Assembly: GCA_903885865.1 (NCBI GenBank)
Contig: CAISKH010000537.1
Span: 1-13,354 of the forward strand
Source: an uncultured Mucilaginibacter sp.
Lineage (GTDB): Bacteria; Bacteroidota; Bacteroidia; Sphingobacteriales; Sphingobacteriaceae
DNA: 13,354 nt
Reading direction: 5' to 3'
Part shown: positions 6,505-12,173 of the stretch, piece by piece
How the letters are laid out: each line of letters starts with the position of its first letter
Numbering within the stretch: position 1 is the stretch's first letter
Made by a program: the position numbers and the translations under genes
Notes under the pieces: generated by a model
Database searches by the model: none
The model's input: only the letters and a program-made list of their open reading frames with translations
Told to the model about the DNA's origin: nothing

Positions 6505-6828
6505 CTATGAAACCGGCGGAGCGCGGCCGGGAGAAAGGATAAGCGAAAGGCTTATAAAATCGTAGTTATAAACTCGATAAAAATGATTTGTAATTAGGTT
6601 AAGATTAACATAAACATGGTGGTTAATCACCGCGTTTGTATGGTACATAGCATCACATAACGAGCATTTTTCCTGGATTATGGTGCCCGAGGGATTGGCA
6701 TGATGGTACACGTTAGTAACACTGCCTGCACTAATTTTATGCTGATGCGAATAAACCACATACTGCCCCGCTATAAAGCAGAGCAATAACATCCACGAAT
6801 AAACAATATGTGCCTTGTTTCTTTTCAA
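6505..6828 (-). CDS. Small His/Cys membrane-anchored protein, copy B
   Basis: This 107-residue paralogue of the 5653-6042 protein starts at a TTG (6828); an in-frame stop 13 codons upstream and the absence of any ATG or GTG leave no better choice. It shares K-R-N-K-x-H-I-V-Y-S-W, the hydrophobic anchor, the Y-H-H-A patch, E-K-C-S-L-C-D-A-M and the last 17 residues, which end S-P-G-R-A-P-P-V-S. The segment between the CxxC and the tail differs, though it keeps His residues (N-H-H). The function is unknown; a periplasmic metal-binding accessory is inferred. It is the first gene of the metal block after the repeat-rich spacer 6829-7152, so its promoter may drive the block. Confidence 0.72.
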   Translation of the reverse strand: MKRNKAHIVYSWMLLLCFIAGQYVVYSHQHKISAGSVTNVYHHANPSGTIIQEKCSLCDAMYHTNAVINHHVYVNLNLITNHFYRVYNYDFISLSLILSPGRAPPVS

Positions 6829-7152
6829 ATAAACAGGTAGTTTTTTATAAAATTAATCAATAAAATTAAAAATCAATATACAAATGCAATGGTGCTGCAA
6901 AGTATTTTTTTTTAAAAAGTGATTCACAAAAGTTGATTCATCCCATTTGGTCAAAAAGTCAATAAAATATATAAAACCTTCATTTACAAGATATTAATTT
7001 TATTATATGAAGCTTTAATACTGATTCAGGGTGATTCACTCGGTTTTTACAAGGTATTGTATTACAGTAATTTACAGGCAAAATGTGATTCAGGTGATTC
7101 AAAGTGATTCACTATTTTGTGAATCACCCCGACCCCGGTGCGCAAGGTCAGC
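6829..7152. repeat. AT-rich spacer with eight TGATTCA/TGAATCA motifs
   Basis: No gene is seen in these 324 bases. The heptamer TGATTCA occurs at 6920-6926, 6934-6940, 7022-7028, 7032-7038, 7086-7092, 7095-7101 and 7105-7111, and the inverse TGAATCA at 7120-7126. Four are extended to the 9-bp near-palindrome GTGATTCAC or its complement. Neighbouring copies are often 9-10 bp apart, about one helical turn. By simple base odds fewer than 0.1 copies are expected. The spacer separates the phosphoesterase stop from the first gene of the metal block. The array could be an operator for that block, or a dispersed intergenic repeat of this lineage. Confidence 0.75.
7104..7127 (-). terminator. Perfect hairpin 26 nt after the phosphoesterase stop
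   Basis: GTGATTCAC (7104-7112) and GTGAATCAC (7119-7127) make a 9-bp stem with a 6-nt T-rich loop. On the - strand it starts 26 nt after the phosphoesterase gene and is followed by only TTTGA, so termination is possible but not typical. It is also part of the TGATTCA motif cluster, so a protein-binding role is equally possible. Confidence 0.4.
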
Positions 7153-8415
7153 CTATCCGATCAATTTCTTCTTGAGCGTAATAATCGTAATCTCCGGCCA
7201 TATCCCCAGCCTGCCCGAAAAGGCCAGGAAACCAAAACCACGGTTCACATACAGGTAGCGGTTCTTTTCGTTAACCAAACCGGCCCAGTCTAAATAACGG
7301 TATTGCACCGGGCTCCACCTGAAACCAGGTATCTCCACCCCAAACTGCGCCCCGTGGGTATGGCCCGATAGGGTTAAATGGATATTTGCAGGGTTGTAGC
7401 GCACTTTTTCTTCCCAGTGGGTAGGGTCGTGCGAGAGCAGTATTTTAAAAGCTTTTGGGTCAACGCCTTTCAGCGCCTTGTCGAGGTCTCCCACTTTCTT
7501 AAAGCCCTTGCCCCAGTTTTGCACCCCGATAAGCGATAGCTGCTGGCCGTCTTTTTCTATTACTACATTTTCATCCAATAGTAGGCGGTAGCCCAGGTCT
7601 TTATGGTGTTGTTTTAGCTTGTCGAGATTAGCGGCTTTTTCTTCTTCGCTGTCCCAGTTGATATAGTCGCCATAGTCATGGTTGCCTAATATGGAGTACT
7701 GCCCGTAAGGCGCCCTTAACTGGCTAAAATTGCTAATATACTGCTCTATTTCCCAGGCGGCATTGTTAACCAGGTCGCCGGTAAAAACAAACAGGTCGCT
7801 TTTTTGCGATTGGGCCAGGTTTATGCCCCGTTGCATGGCATCAACATTATCAAAACTGCCCGAATGGATATCGGATAGCTGGGTAATGGTAAAACCGTCG
7901 AAAGCATCGGGCAGGTCATCATAATATAAAGTTTGGCGATGCACCTTATAATCATATTTACCCCTGAACATGGCGTAAAAGAAGCCGGTAAACGGAAATG
8001 CAGCAACCAGTATGGCTATTTCACTGATAAATTTGCGACGTTCAGGAAAATAAGAGTGGTTTGTGTCGGTACTGCTGATGGCATTATATATCCCTACAAA
8101 CAACCGGCCGAGGTCGCCTAAAAAAAGAATAACAACAAAAAATATCTTGGTAATAAAAAAGGTAAGGAAAAGGCTCAGCATCCATTCGTGGAAGGGCATC
8201 ATGCCCTTCGCTGTACTGAAAGCGCCAAAGCCCAATATAAACAAGGCCGTTACCCCCACCGAAATAAGCAGGTAACCATATACCACTACCTGCCGTAACC
8301 GCTGCGATTGCCAATCGGCAGTAAAAGTTTTTAAGCCCGAAAAAACATACCAGTCAAGCAGCAGGCTTATTGCCGCGATGACCAGGAAAACTCTTAAAAA
8401 ACCGCTTCTATGCAT
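7153..8415 (-). CDS. Membrane-anchored metallophosphoesterase (YaeI-like)
   Basis: This 420-residue protein is a calcineurin-like two-metal phosphoesterase with a membrane N-terminal part. Four hydrophobic segments lie at about 6-28, 44-66, 79-101 and 130-149. The catalytic domain (about 170-415) holds the full motif set: S-D-I-H (D182, H184), G-D-L-V-N (D214), G-N-H-D (N245, H246), S-H-D (H329) and G-H-T-H-G (H352, H354). The hydrolysed substrate is unknown; relatives act on phosphodiester or pyrophosphate bonds such as those of lipid A precursors. The ATG at 8415 is chosen over a TTG two codons upstream. It is a single gene, with a terminator of the next operon upstream and the motif-rich spacer downstream. 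The family call is firm; the reaction is not. Confidence 0.93.
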   Translation of the reverse strand: MHRSGFLRVFLVIAAISLLLDWYVFSGLKTFTADWQSQRLRQVVVYGYLLISVGVTALFILGFGAFSTAKGMMPFHEWMLSLFLTFFITKIFFVVILFLGDLGRLFVGIYNAISSTDTNHSYFPERRKFISEIAILVAAFPFTGFFYAMFRGKYDYKVHRQTLYYDDLPDAFDGFTITQLSDIHSGSFDNVDAMQRGINLAQSQKSDLFVFTGDLVNNAAWEIEQYISNFSQLRAPYGQYSILGNHDYGDYINWDSEEEKAANLDKLKQHHKDLGYRLLLDENVVIEKDGQQLSLIGVQNWGKGFKKVGDLDKALKGVDPKAFKILLSHDPTHWEEKVRYNPANIHLTLSGHTHGAQFGVEIPGFRWSPVQYRYLDWAGLVNEKNRYLYVNRGFGFLAFSGRLGIWPEITIITLKKKLIG

Positions 8416-8510
8416 AGCCAATATTATTGGCGCAATTTAAAAAAGGAAAGGTAATTTAATCGTAAAATTTAGCATACGATGAATATATAGAACACCGCCC
8501 TTATAAAACC

Positions 8511-8542
8511 AAAAACCCCTGCTAAACTTAGCAGGGGTTTTT
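8511..8542 (-). terminator. Terminator of the 8549-8923 operon
   Basis: AAAAACCCCTGCTAA (8511-8525) pairs with TTAGCAGGGGTTTTT (8528-8542). The innermost pairs must open to form a loop, leaving a stem of about 13 bp. It begins 7 nt after the stop of the 56-residue protein on the - strand and could work in both directions. Confidence 0.9.
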
Positions 8543-8548
8543 GTGCCA

Positions 8549-8719
8549 TTAGTAACGGCGGTCATTGTAGCGGTGCCAGTGGCGGTTATGCCTTACCACC
8601 ACTACCTTGCGATGGTAACGATGGTCGCGGTCGCCGGTTTGTACCCTTACCTGTGCCTGTGCAGCACTAAATGTGCAAACTGCAATTATGGCTATTAAAA
8701 ATGCTTTAAGCGATTTCAT
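8549..8719 (-). CDS. Tiny secreted His/Arg-rich protein
   Basis: This 56-residue product begins at the ATG at 8719. The signal peptide MKSLKAFLIAIIAVCTFSAA ends A-Q-A-Q, then V-R-V-Q-T-G. The mature part of about 33 residues is dominated by His, Arg, Tyr and Val (K-V-V-V-V-R-H-N-R-H-W-H-R-Y). It resembles the 75-residue protein at 11510-11737 in its signal, the A-Q-V-R-V start of the mature chain, a V-V-V-V strand and a basic His-rich tail, so the two are likely paralogues. The function is unknown. Binding of metal, anionic envelope polymers or nucleic acid outside the cell are options. It is the second gene of a two-gene operon, 36 nt after the lipoprotein, with a terminator 7 nt after its stop. 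Confidence 0.8.
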   Translation of the reverse strand: MKSLKAFLIAIIAVCTFSAAQAQVRVQTGDRDHRYHRKVVVVRHNRHWHRYNDRRY

Positions 8720-8755
8720 TTTTTTAATTTTTTAAATAATAAAACGATTTGATAA

Positions 8756-8923
8756 TTAATTATGATGAACTTCATCATAGTTACGGTCGCGGTTGTCATG
8801 GCCACGGTCACCACCGTGATCACGATCACTTCTATGGCGTTCACGGTATTCAATTGAACAACTTGAAATGGCTACTGAAGCAAATAGCAACAGTGCAACC
8901 ATTTTTATAACATATTTTTTCAT
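8756..8923 (-). CDS. Tiny lipoprotein with a charged His/Arg/Asp tail
   Basis: This 55-residue product starts at the ATG at 8923, where MKKYVIKMVALLLFASVAISSC forms a classical lipoprotein signal with Cys22 as the lipidation site. An ATG at 8962 would add a stretch that spoils the signal, so it is rejected. The mature tail is only about 34 residues, built from R-H, D-R, G-D and H-D pairs. It is likely disordered and tethered to the outer or inner membrane. No family is recognised. It leads the operon with the 8549-8719 gene and is divergent from the secreted protein at 9066, from which a 142-bp AT-rich spacer separates it. Confidence 0.78.
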   Translation of the reverse strand: MKKYVIKMVALLLFASVAISSCSIEYRERHRSDRDHGGDRGHDNRDRNYDEVHHN

Positions 8924-9020
8924 AACGTTAAGTTTATTTACACGTATTAGTATAAAGACCATGCCAATACCCGAAAGTTTAATTTTATTATTATTATTTT
9001 TAAAATCTTAGTGATTTTTT

Positions 9021-9029
9021 TAAAATTTG
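9021..9029 (+). promoter_or_regulatory. Possible Bacteroidetes -7 element for the 9066 gene
   Basis: TAAAATTTG lies 36 nt before the ATG at 9066 and fits a TA-N3-TTTG version of the Bacteroidetes -7 consensus. No convincing -33 TTG is seen at the proper spacing. The region is A/T-rich, so this is a guess. Confidence 0.25.
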
Positions 9030-9065
9030 GACCTTAATTTAAACCATATAAAACTTTATAAAACA

Positions 9066-9554
9066 ATGAAAAGAATTATTTTTTTTGCAGCAGTTTTTGC
9101 CGGTATTTTGTTTTTTAAACCAGCCCAGGCACAGGTTAGCTATGACCTTGATATAAAAAGTCAGCCGCAGTGGGGCCCGGTTGGGTTTGATCATGTAGAC
9201 TATTATTACCTGCCGGATATTGATTGCTGGTACGATGTTCCGCACCACCAGTTTATTTATGAGGAAAACAAAAAATGGGTCAAGTCGCCGTCGCTTCCGC
9301 CCGCTAAGAAAAATTATGACCTGTATAAAGGATATAAAGTAGTGGTAAATCAACCGGTGCCTTATCTGGATGACCGTTATCGCAAATCATACGCAAAATA
9401 TAAAGGCCGCAAAAGTCAGCGCGTTATTCGCGATAGCCACGAAGCCAAGTATAAAAACGGGGGTATTACACCAACCATTCCAACGGTACATAGTAATGTG
9501 CCCCCGGCCATAAAGCCTGAGACACATTATGCTGATAAACCCGACCATCATTAA
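9066..9554 (+). CDS. Secreted conserved protein of unknown function, Tyr/Trp-rich
   Basis: This 162-residue protein has a signal peptide MKRIIFFAAVFAGILFFKPA ending A-Q-A-Q. The mature part starts with Q-W-G-P-V-G-F-D-H-V-D-Y-Y-Y-L-P-D-I-D (34-52), followed by W-Y-D-V-P-H-H-Q-F-I-Y, a K-W-V-K-S-P-S-L-P-P segment and D-L-Y-K-G-Y-K-V-V-V-N. The last 50 residues are basic and low in complexity, ending D-K-P-D-H-H. I know this arrangement of aromatic motifs from uncharacterised secreted proteins of Sphingobacteriaceae, with no assigned role. The ATG at 9066 gives the signal peptide; a TTG 39 nt upstream would only add a leader. It is divergent from the tiny lipoprotein and convergent with the Pr6Pr gene, with which it shares a terminator. 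Confidence 0.88.
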   Translation: MKRIIFFAAVFAGILFFKPAQAQVSYDLDIKSQPQWGPVGFDHVDYYYLPDIDCWYDVPHHQFIYEENKKWVKSPSLPPAKKNYDLYKGYKVVVNQPVPYLDDRYRKSYAKYKGRKSQRVIRDSHEAKYKNGGITPTIPTVHSNVPPAIKPETHYADKPDHH

Positions 9555-9561
9555 AAACAAC

Positions 9562-9594
9562 AAAAGCCGCCGGATAATTATAACGGCGGCTTTT
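9562..9594. terminator. Two-way terminator overlapping the end of the Pr6Pr gene
   Basis: AAAAGCCGCCG (9562-9572) pairs with CGGCGGCTTTT (9584-9594) around an 11-nt loop. T runs appear on both strands. It lies just after the + strand stop at 9554 and covers the last codons (K-P-P-L-stop) of the - strand gene, so one element ends both transcripts. Confidence 0.88.
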
Positions 9595-10222
9595 GCTTTA
9601 ACAGGCGGCTTATAGCGATAAAAATAGTACCGATAATTAAAAACACGGATAACAACAGCACGAAGTTGACCGCTATTTGCCGGTAGCCTATTTTATGCGC
9701 ATCCAAAAAGTTATACGGATAATAACCTGATATGGCGCCACGGATAAGTATATAGAAAAAATAAATAAGCGGGTAAATGAGCCAGGTAAATACTTTGCTC
9801 CATTTTATATTGGTTTTAAGTACAAAAAGCAGCCAAAACAAAACGAACAATATGGGGCAGGCGATGTGAAATATATCATCAGCAAATTTAAATAAGCCAT
9901 GCAAATGGAACTGTTTGCGTAAAATAACCTGGTATATTAAACCTACTATAGTAATATAAAACGCAAACACGGTTAAAACCGGCGGTTTCGAAAAAAATCT
10001 TCCCCATGTTGATAAAGGCTTTACTAAAATGAGCGTCAGCGCCAATGCGATCAATATATTTACCTCGATGGTAAAAAAACTAAGCAATTGTAGTATGCCC
10101 CCGGCAAATGTGCGGCCCTCGGCCAGATACTTTAGGGTTGAAATATAAAACTGAATACCGAGGCCGGCCCATACCATTAGGGCTAAAAAAGCCATATAAA
10201 CAGTCTTTATTTTTCCCTTCAT
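9578..10222 (-). CDS. Pr6Pr family integral membrane protein
   Basis: This 214-residue protein has six predicted transmembrane helices (about 8-28, 46-68, 82-100, 115-136, 146-163, 185-208). Family marks are F-F-T-I-E-V-N-I-L near 49-57, the polar helix F-A-D-D-I-F-H-I-A-C-P near 113-123, and Y-P-L-I-Y-F-F-Y...R-G...G-Y-Y-P-Y-N-F-L-D near 150-174. The last of these is characteristic of bacterial Pr6Pr proteins, related to the FAR-17a/AIG1 group. That eukaryotic group includes serine hydrolases of fatty-acid esters of hydroxy fatty acids, but the activity of the bacterial members is not established. The ATG at 10222 is 4 nt after the stop of the broken YCII gene, so the two formed one operon. 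Confidence 0.85.
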   Translation of the reverse strand: MKGKIKTVYMAFLALMVWAGLGIQFYISTLKYLAEGRTFAGGILQLLSFFTIEVNILIALALTLILVKPLSTWGRFFSKPPVLTVFAFYITIVGLIYQVILRKQFHLHGLFKFADDIFHIACPILFVLFWLLFVLKTNIKWSKVFTWLIYPLIYFFYILIRGAISGYYPYNFLDAHKIGYRQIAVNFVLLLSVFLIIGTIFIAISRLLKQKPPL

Positions 10223-10226
10223 AAAG

Positions 10227-10578
10227 TCAAATTAAAGTATCTCCTTTTAAACCTGCCGCGCTTAATAATTCATAATTGAATATTTTTTTTATTACCGCCG
10301 GGTCCTGTTTAACCAATTCTTCAACTTCGGCTTTATCTGTGGATGCATATATGCCAATTGCCGCTACAGTGGTGCCATCGTATACGGGCGGTTAGTAAAA
10401 GTTTGCCTTGCTCACGCAGCTTAAAAGTATAGGGTAAATGCTCGCTTTGTATTATCCGGCGGGTATCTTCATGGTTGTAGTTTTCTGCTTTAGTTAAAAT
10501 AAGCAGGGTATAACGGCTCATTGCCGCTAATTTCGGCAGGATGTCGGGTGGAACAAACTCCATGTTTGGTGCGCTCAT
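10227..10578 (-). pseudogene. Frameshifted YCII-family gene
   Basis: From the ATG at 10578 the frame reads MSAPNMEFVPPDILPKLAAM and then a YCII-like core with S-E-H-L-P-Y-T-F-K-L-R-E-Q-G-K-L-L-L-T. It leaves frame at about 10385-10392. The adjacent frame carries the rest: V-Y-D-G-T-T-V-A-A-I-G-I-Y-A-S-T-D-K-A-E-V, a K-Q-D-P-A-V segment, Y-E-L-L and G-D-T-L-I, stopping at 10227. Family members read L-L-L-x-G-P-V-x-D here, so loss of two bases (or gain of one) explains it. A restored protein would have about 117 residues, the normal size. YCII proteins are small ferredoxin-like-fold enzymes, mostly of unknown role. The in-frame reading of 81 codons ends in a foreign tail and should not be taken as a gene. 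An assembly error is possible. Confidence 0.8.
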
Positions 10579-10676
10579 ATTGATTGTGATTGTATGCTAA
10601 ATTATTAAATTCTGCCTAAAAAATTGCAGGTACGTTAAATACTTCTGATATTGTTTAAATCTATTAAATACAAACC

Positions 10677-11453
10677 ATGAGCAACAATCCAAACGGAAAT
10701 ATTAACCTGAGCATAAGTGAAACAGGCGTTGCTACTATCACGTTTTACCACCCCGCGCAAAATTCACTGCCTGCAGCACTATTGGATGAACTAACCGATA
10801 AAATTATACAAGCCGGAGAAGACGAGCAAACGCGCGTAATACTGCTAAAAAGCCAAGGCGACCGTACATTTTGTGCCGGCGCGAGCTTCGACGAGTTATT
10901 GCAGATAAAGGATGACCAAGCAGGCGCGCTATTTTTTTCCGGCTTTGCGAGGGTGATAAATGCCTGCCGCAAATCGCCAAAAATTATTATAGCACGTTTG
11001 CAGGGTAAGGCCGTAGGGGGTGGGGTTGGCCTGGCAGCGGCAGCTGATTATTGCCTGGCTACCGAATCGGCAGCTATTAAATTAAGCGAACTGGCTATTG
11101 GTATTGGTCCGTTTGTTATTTCGCCGGCGGTTATACGCAAAATAGGGCTGCCCGCCTTTTCGGAGCTAACCATCCGCGCCAGCGATTTCCAAACCGCTCA
11201 ATGGGCAAAAGAAAAAGGATTATATAATGAAGTATATGCAAATATTAGCGAGATGGATGAAGAATTAGAAGCCCTTGCACAAAAACTGGCATCCTACCAT
11301 CCAGAAGCGTTAAGCGGGTTAAAGCAAATACTATGGGAAGGCACTGATGATTGGGATGAACTGCTCAACGAACGCGCGGCAATTAGCGGCAAACTGGTAT
11401 TATCACCATTTACGCAACAGGCTTTAAAAGGTTTTTTGAATGGGAAGAGATGA
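10677..11453 (+). CDS. Enoyl-CoA hydratase/isomerase, methylglutaconyl-CoA hydratase-like
   Basis: This 258-residue crotonase-fold enzyme has the usual length. Oxyanion-hole segments are F-C-A-G-A-S (65-70) and V-G-G-G-V-G-L (113-119). The first catalytic Glu seen in classical hydratases (GGGxE) is Gly118, while the second is present as Glu138 in L-S-E-L-A-I-G-I-G-P. This combination, followed by P-F-V-I-S-P-A-V-I-R-K-I-G, matches LiuC/AtuE-like hydratases of leucine and isoprenoid breakdown, so a methylglutaconyl-CoA hydratase role is the best guess. No other leucine-degradation gene is in the window, so the substrate is open. The start is the ATG at 10677, preceded by an A-rich leader. It is divergent from the YCII pseudogene (98-bp spacer) and ends at a shared terminator. 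Confidence 0.88.
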   Translation: MSNNPNGNINLSISETGVATITFYHPAQNSLPAALLDELTDKIIQAGEDEQTRVILLKSQGDRTFCAGASFDELLQIKDDQAGALFFSGFARVINACRKSPKIIIARLQGKAVGGGVGLAAAADYCLATESAAIKLSELAIGIGPFVISPAVIRKIGLPAFSELTIRASDFQTAQWAKEKGLYNEVYANISEMDEELEALAQKLASYHPEALSGLKQILWEGTDDWDELLNERAAISGKLVLSPFTQQALKGFLNGKR

Positions 11454-11471
11454 GAGTAGCCAGCCATTTGC

Positions 11472-11508
11472 AAAAAAAGCCCCCTGATCAAATCAGGGGG
11501 CTTTTTTT
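11472..11508. terminator. Two-way terminator between convergent genes
   Basis: GCCCCCTGAT (11479-11488) pairs with ATCAGGGGGC (11492-11501) around a 3-nt loop. Seven A (11472-11478) and seven T (11502-11508) extend the stem to 17 bp. It sits 18 nt after the hydratase stop and directly after the stop of the 75-residue gene on the other strand, so it serves both. Confidence 0.95.
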
Positions 11509-11509
11509 A

Positions 11510-11737
11510 TTAGTCATGCCTTCTATTATCGTCATGACGACGATAATCCTGGTGAACAACAACAACCGGCCTTCTATGCCTGTAATAATGATGTTGCGGA
11601 CGATTTACCACAACGACTTCCCGGCGGGGAGGAGGAGGGGGAGTTCCAATTCTTACGCCAACCCTAACCTGTGCGTGTGCTGCCTGGAAAGAGCAGGCTA
11701 ATATTAATACTACTATTGTTAATTTGAAAGTTTTCAT
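11510..11737 (-). CDS. Small secreted Arg/His/Pro-rich protein
   Basis: This 75-residue protein begins with the signal peptide MKTFKLTIVVLILACSFQAA, ending A-H-A-Q. The mature chain starts V-R-V-G-V-R-I-G-T, then a P-P-P-P-P run, two V-V-V-V strands, and a His/Arg/Tyr-rich tail (H-H-Y-Y-R-H-R-R, Y-R-R-H-D-D-N-R-R-H-D). It is a likely paralogue of the 56-residue protein at 8549-8719. Similar short basic secreted proteins are common in Bacteroidetes and lack a known role. A 7-bp inverted repeat, ACGAACA/TGTTCGT at 11752-11773, lies just upstream of its ATG and may be a leader hairpin or operator. It is convergent with the hydratase gene. Confidence 0.82.
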   Translation of the reverse strand: MKTFKLTIVVLILACSFQAAHAQVRVGVRIGTPPPPPRREVVVVNRPQHHYYRHRRPVVVVHQDYRRHDDNRRHD

Positions 11738-11751
11738 GATCTTAAATTTAC

Positions 11752-11773
11752 ACGAACATTTATTGGTGTTCGT
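11752..11773 (-). promoter_or_regulatory. Inverted repeat upstream of the 75-residue secreted protein
   Basis: ACGAACA (11752-11758) and TGTTCGT (11767-11773) form a perfect 7-bp inverted repeat with an 8-nt loop, ending 14 nt before the ATG at 11737. The position suits a leader hairpin or a repressor site. Nothing else supports a regulator. The rest of 11738-11871 holds no gene that I can see. Confidence 0.3.
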
Positions 11774-11871
11774 TATAAATAAGACAATCGCTGTGCCAGT
11801 AAGTTTAACCGTGGTTATACTTATTAGTTTTTTAAAGTTTAATAAGGCTATTGCGCTTCATTATCAACTGG

Positions 11872-12162
11872 TTACTCGTATAGTTTTAAACTGTTTTTTA
11901 ATAATCGTATCTCTTCCTGTATGTCCTCAACCCGTTGCAATAAATGAATAATGGCCTCAATACCAGCCATATTTATATCCAATTCATTGTGCAGGCGTAT
12001 TATTTTTTCGAGTTTTTGCAGCTCCGTTTCGGGGATATAGGCCGTTTCATTAACTATTTTTACTTCAACCAATCCGGCTTCCTGCAAATCGGTGATGAAA
12101 GTGTGTTCCAACTGGTGGTAAACACAAAAATCAGTAGCTGCTATTAAATGCTTTGTGGTCAT
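11872..12162 (-). CDS. cbpM: Chaperone modulator CbpM
   Basis: This 96-residue protein resembles CbpM, the small MerR-like partner that binds the J domain of CbpA and limits its co-chaperone and DNA-binding activity. Residues 1-50 hold the winged-helix-like part (F-I-T-D-L-Q-E-A-G-L-V-E, then Y-I-P-E-T-E-L-Q-K-L-E-K-I-I-R-L). Residues 52-94 form an amphipathic helix (D-I-N-M-A-G-I-E-A-I-I-H-L-L...) typical of the family. It starts 11 nt after cbpA, which it immediately follows on the same strand. That arrangement is the standard cbpA-cbpM operon and strengthens the assignment. No terminator is obvious after its stop. Confidence 0.85.
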   Translation of the reverse strand: MTTKHLIAATDFCVYHQLEHTFITDLQEAGLVEVKIVNETAYIPETELQKLEKIIRLHNELDINMAGIEAIIHLLQRVEDIQEEIRLLKNSLKLYE

Positions 12163-12173
12163 AACACTTTAAT

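Larger units (their letters stand above)
5534..6555. repeat. Two copies of a duplicated cassette (5534-5982 and 6387-6828)
   Basis: Two direct copies cover the receptor start, the spacer, and the whole small His/Cys gene. DNA identity is very high at 5534-5612/6387-6465 and at about 5637-5702/6488-6556 (the C-terminal codons plus downstream bases). It is moderate through the middle of the small gene, and high again over the anchor-coding part. Similarity ends about 15 bp upstream of the TTG codons at 5982 and 6828. The span given here runs from the first base of copy one to the conserved 3' part of copy two. Confidence 0.75.

Noticed and set aside
6829..7152. CRISPR array
   Set aside because: The repeated units are only 7-9 bp with 2-80 bp gaps and no cas genes nearby, so they are motifs and not CRISPR repeats.
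6829..7152. Cobalamin or other metal riboswitch upstream of the metal block
   Set aside because: No GCCACTG B12 box and no multi-helix core could be seen in the spacer or in the receptor leader.
9039..9353. 104-codon open frame on the - strand
   Set aside because: It is antisense to the secreted protein at 9066, whose signal peptide and motifs are convincing.
10333..10578. An intact 81-residue protein
   Set aside because: Its last 17 or so residues are out of frame with the YCII continuation that is clearly present in the next frame, so this is a frameshifted gene.
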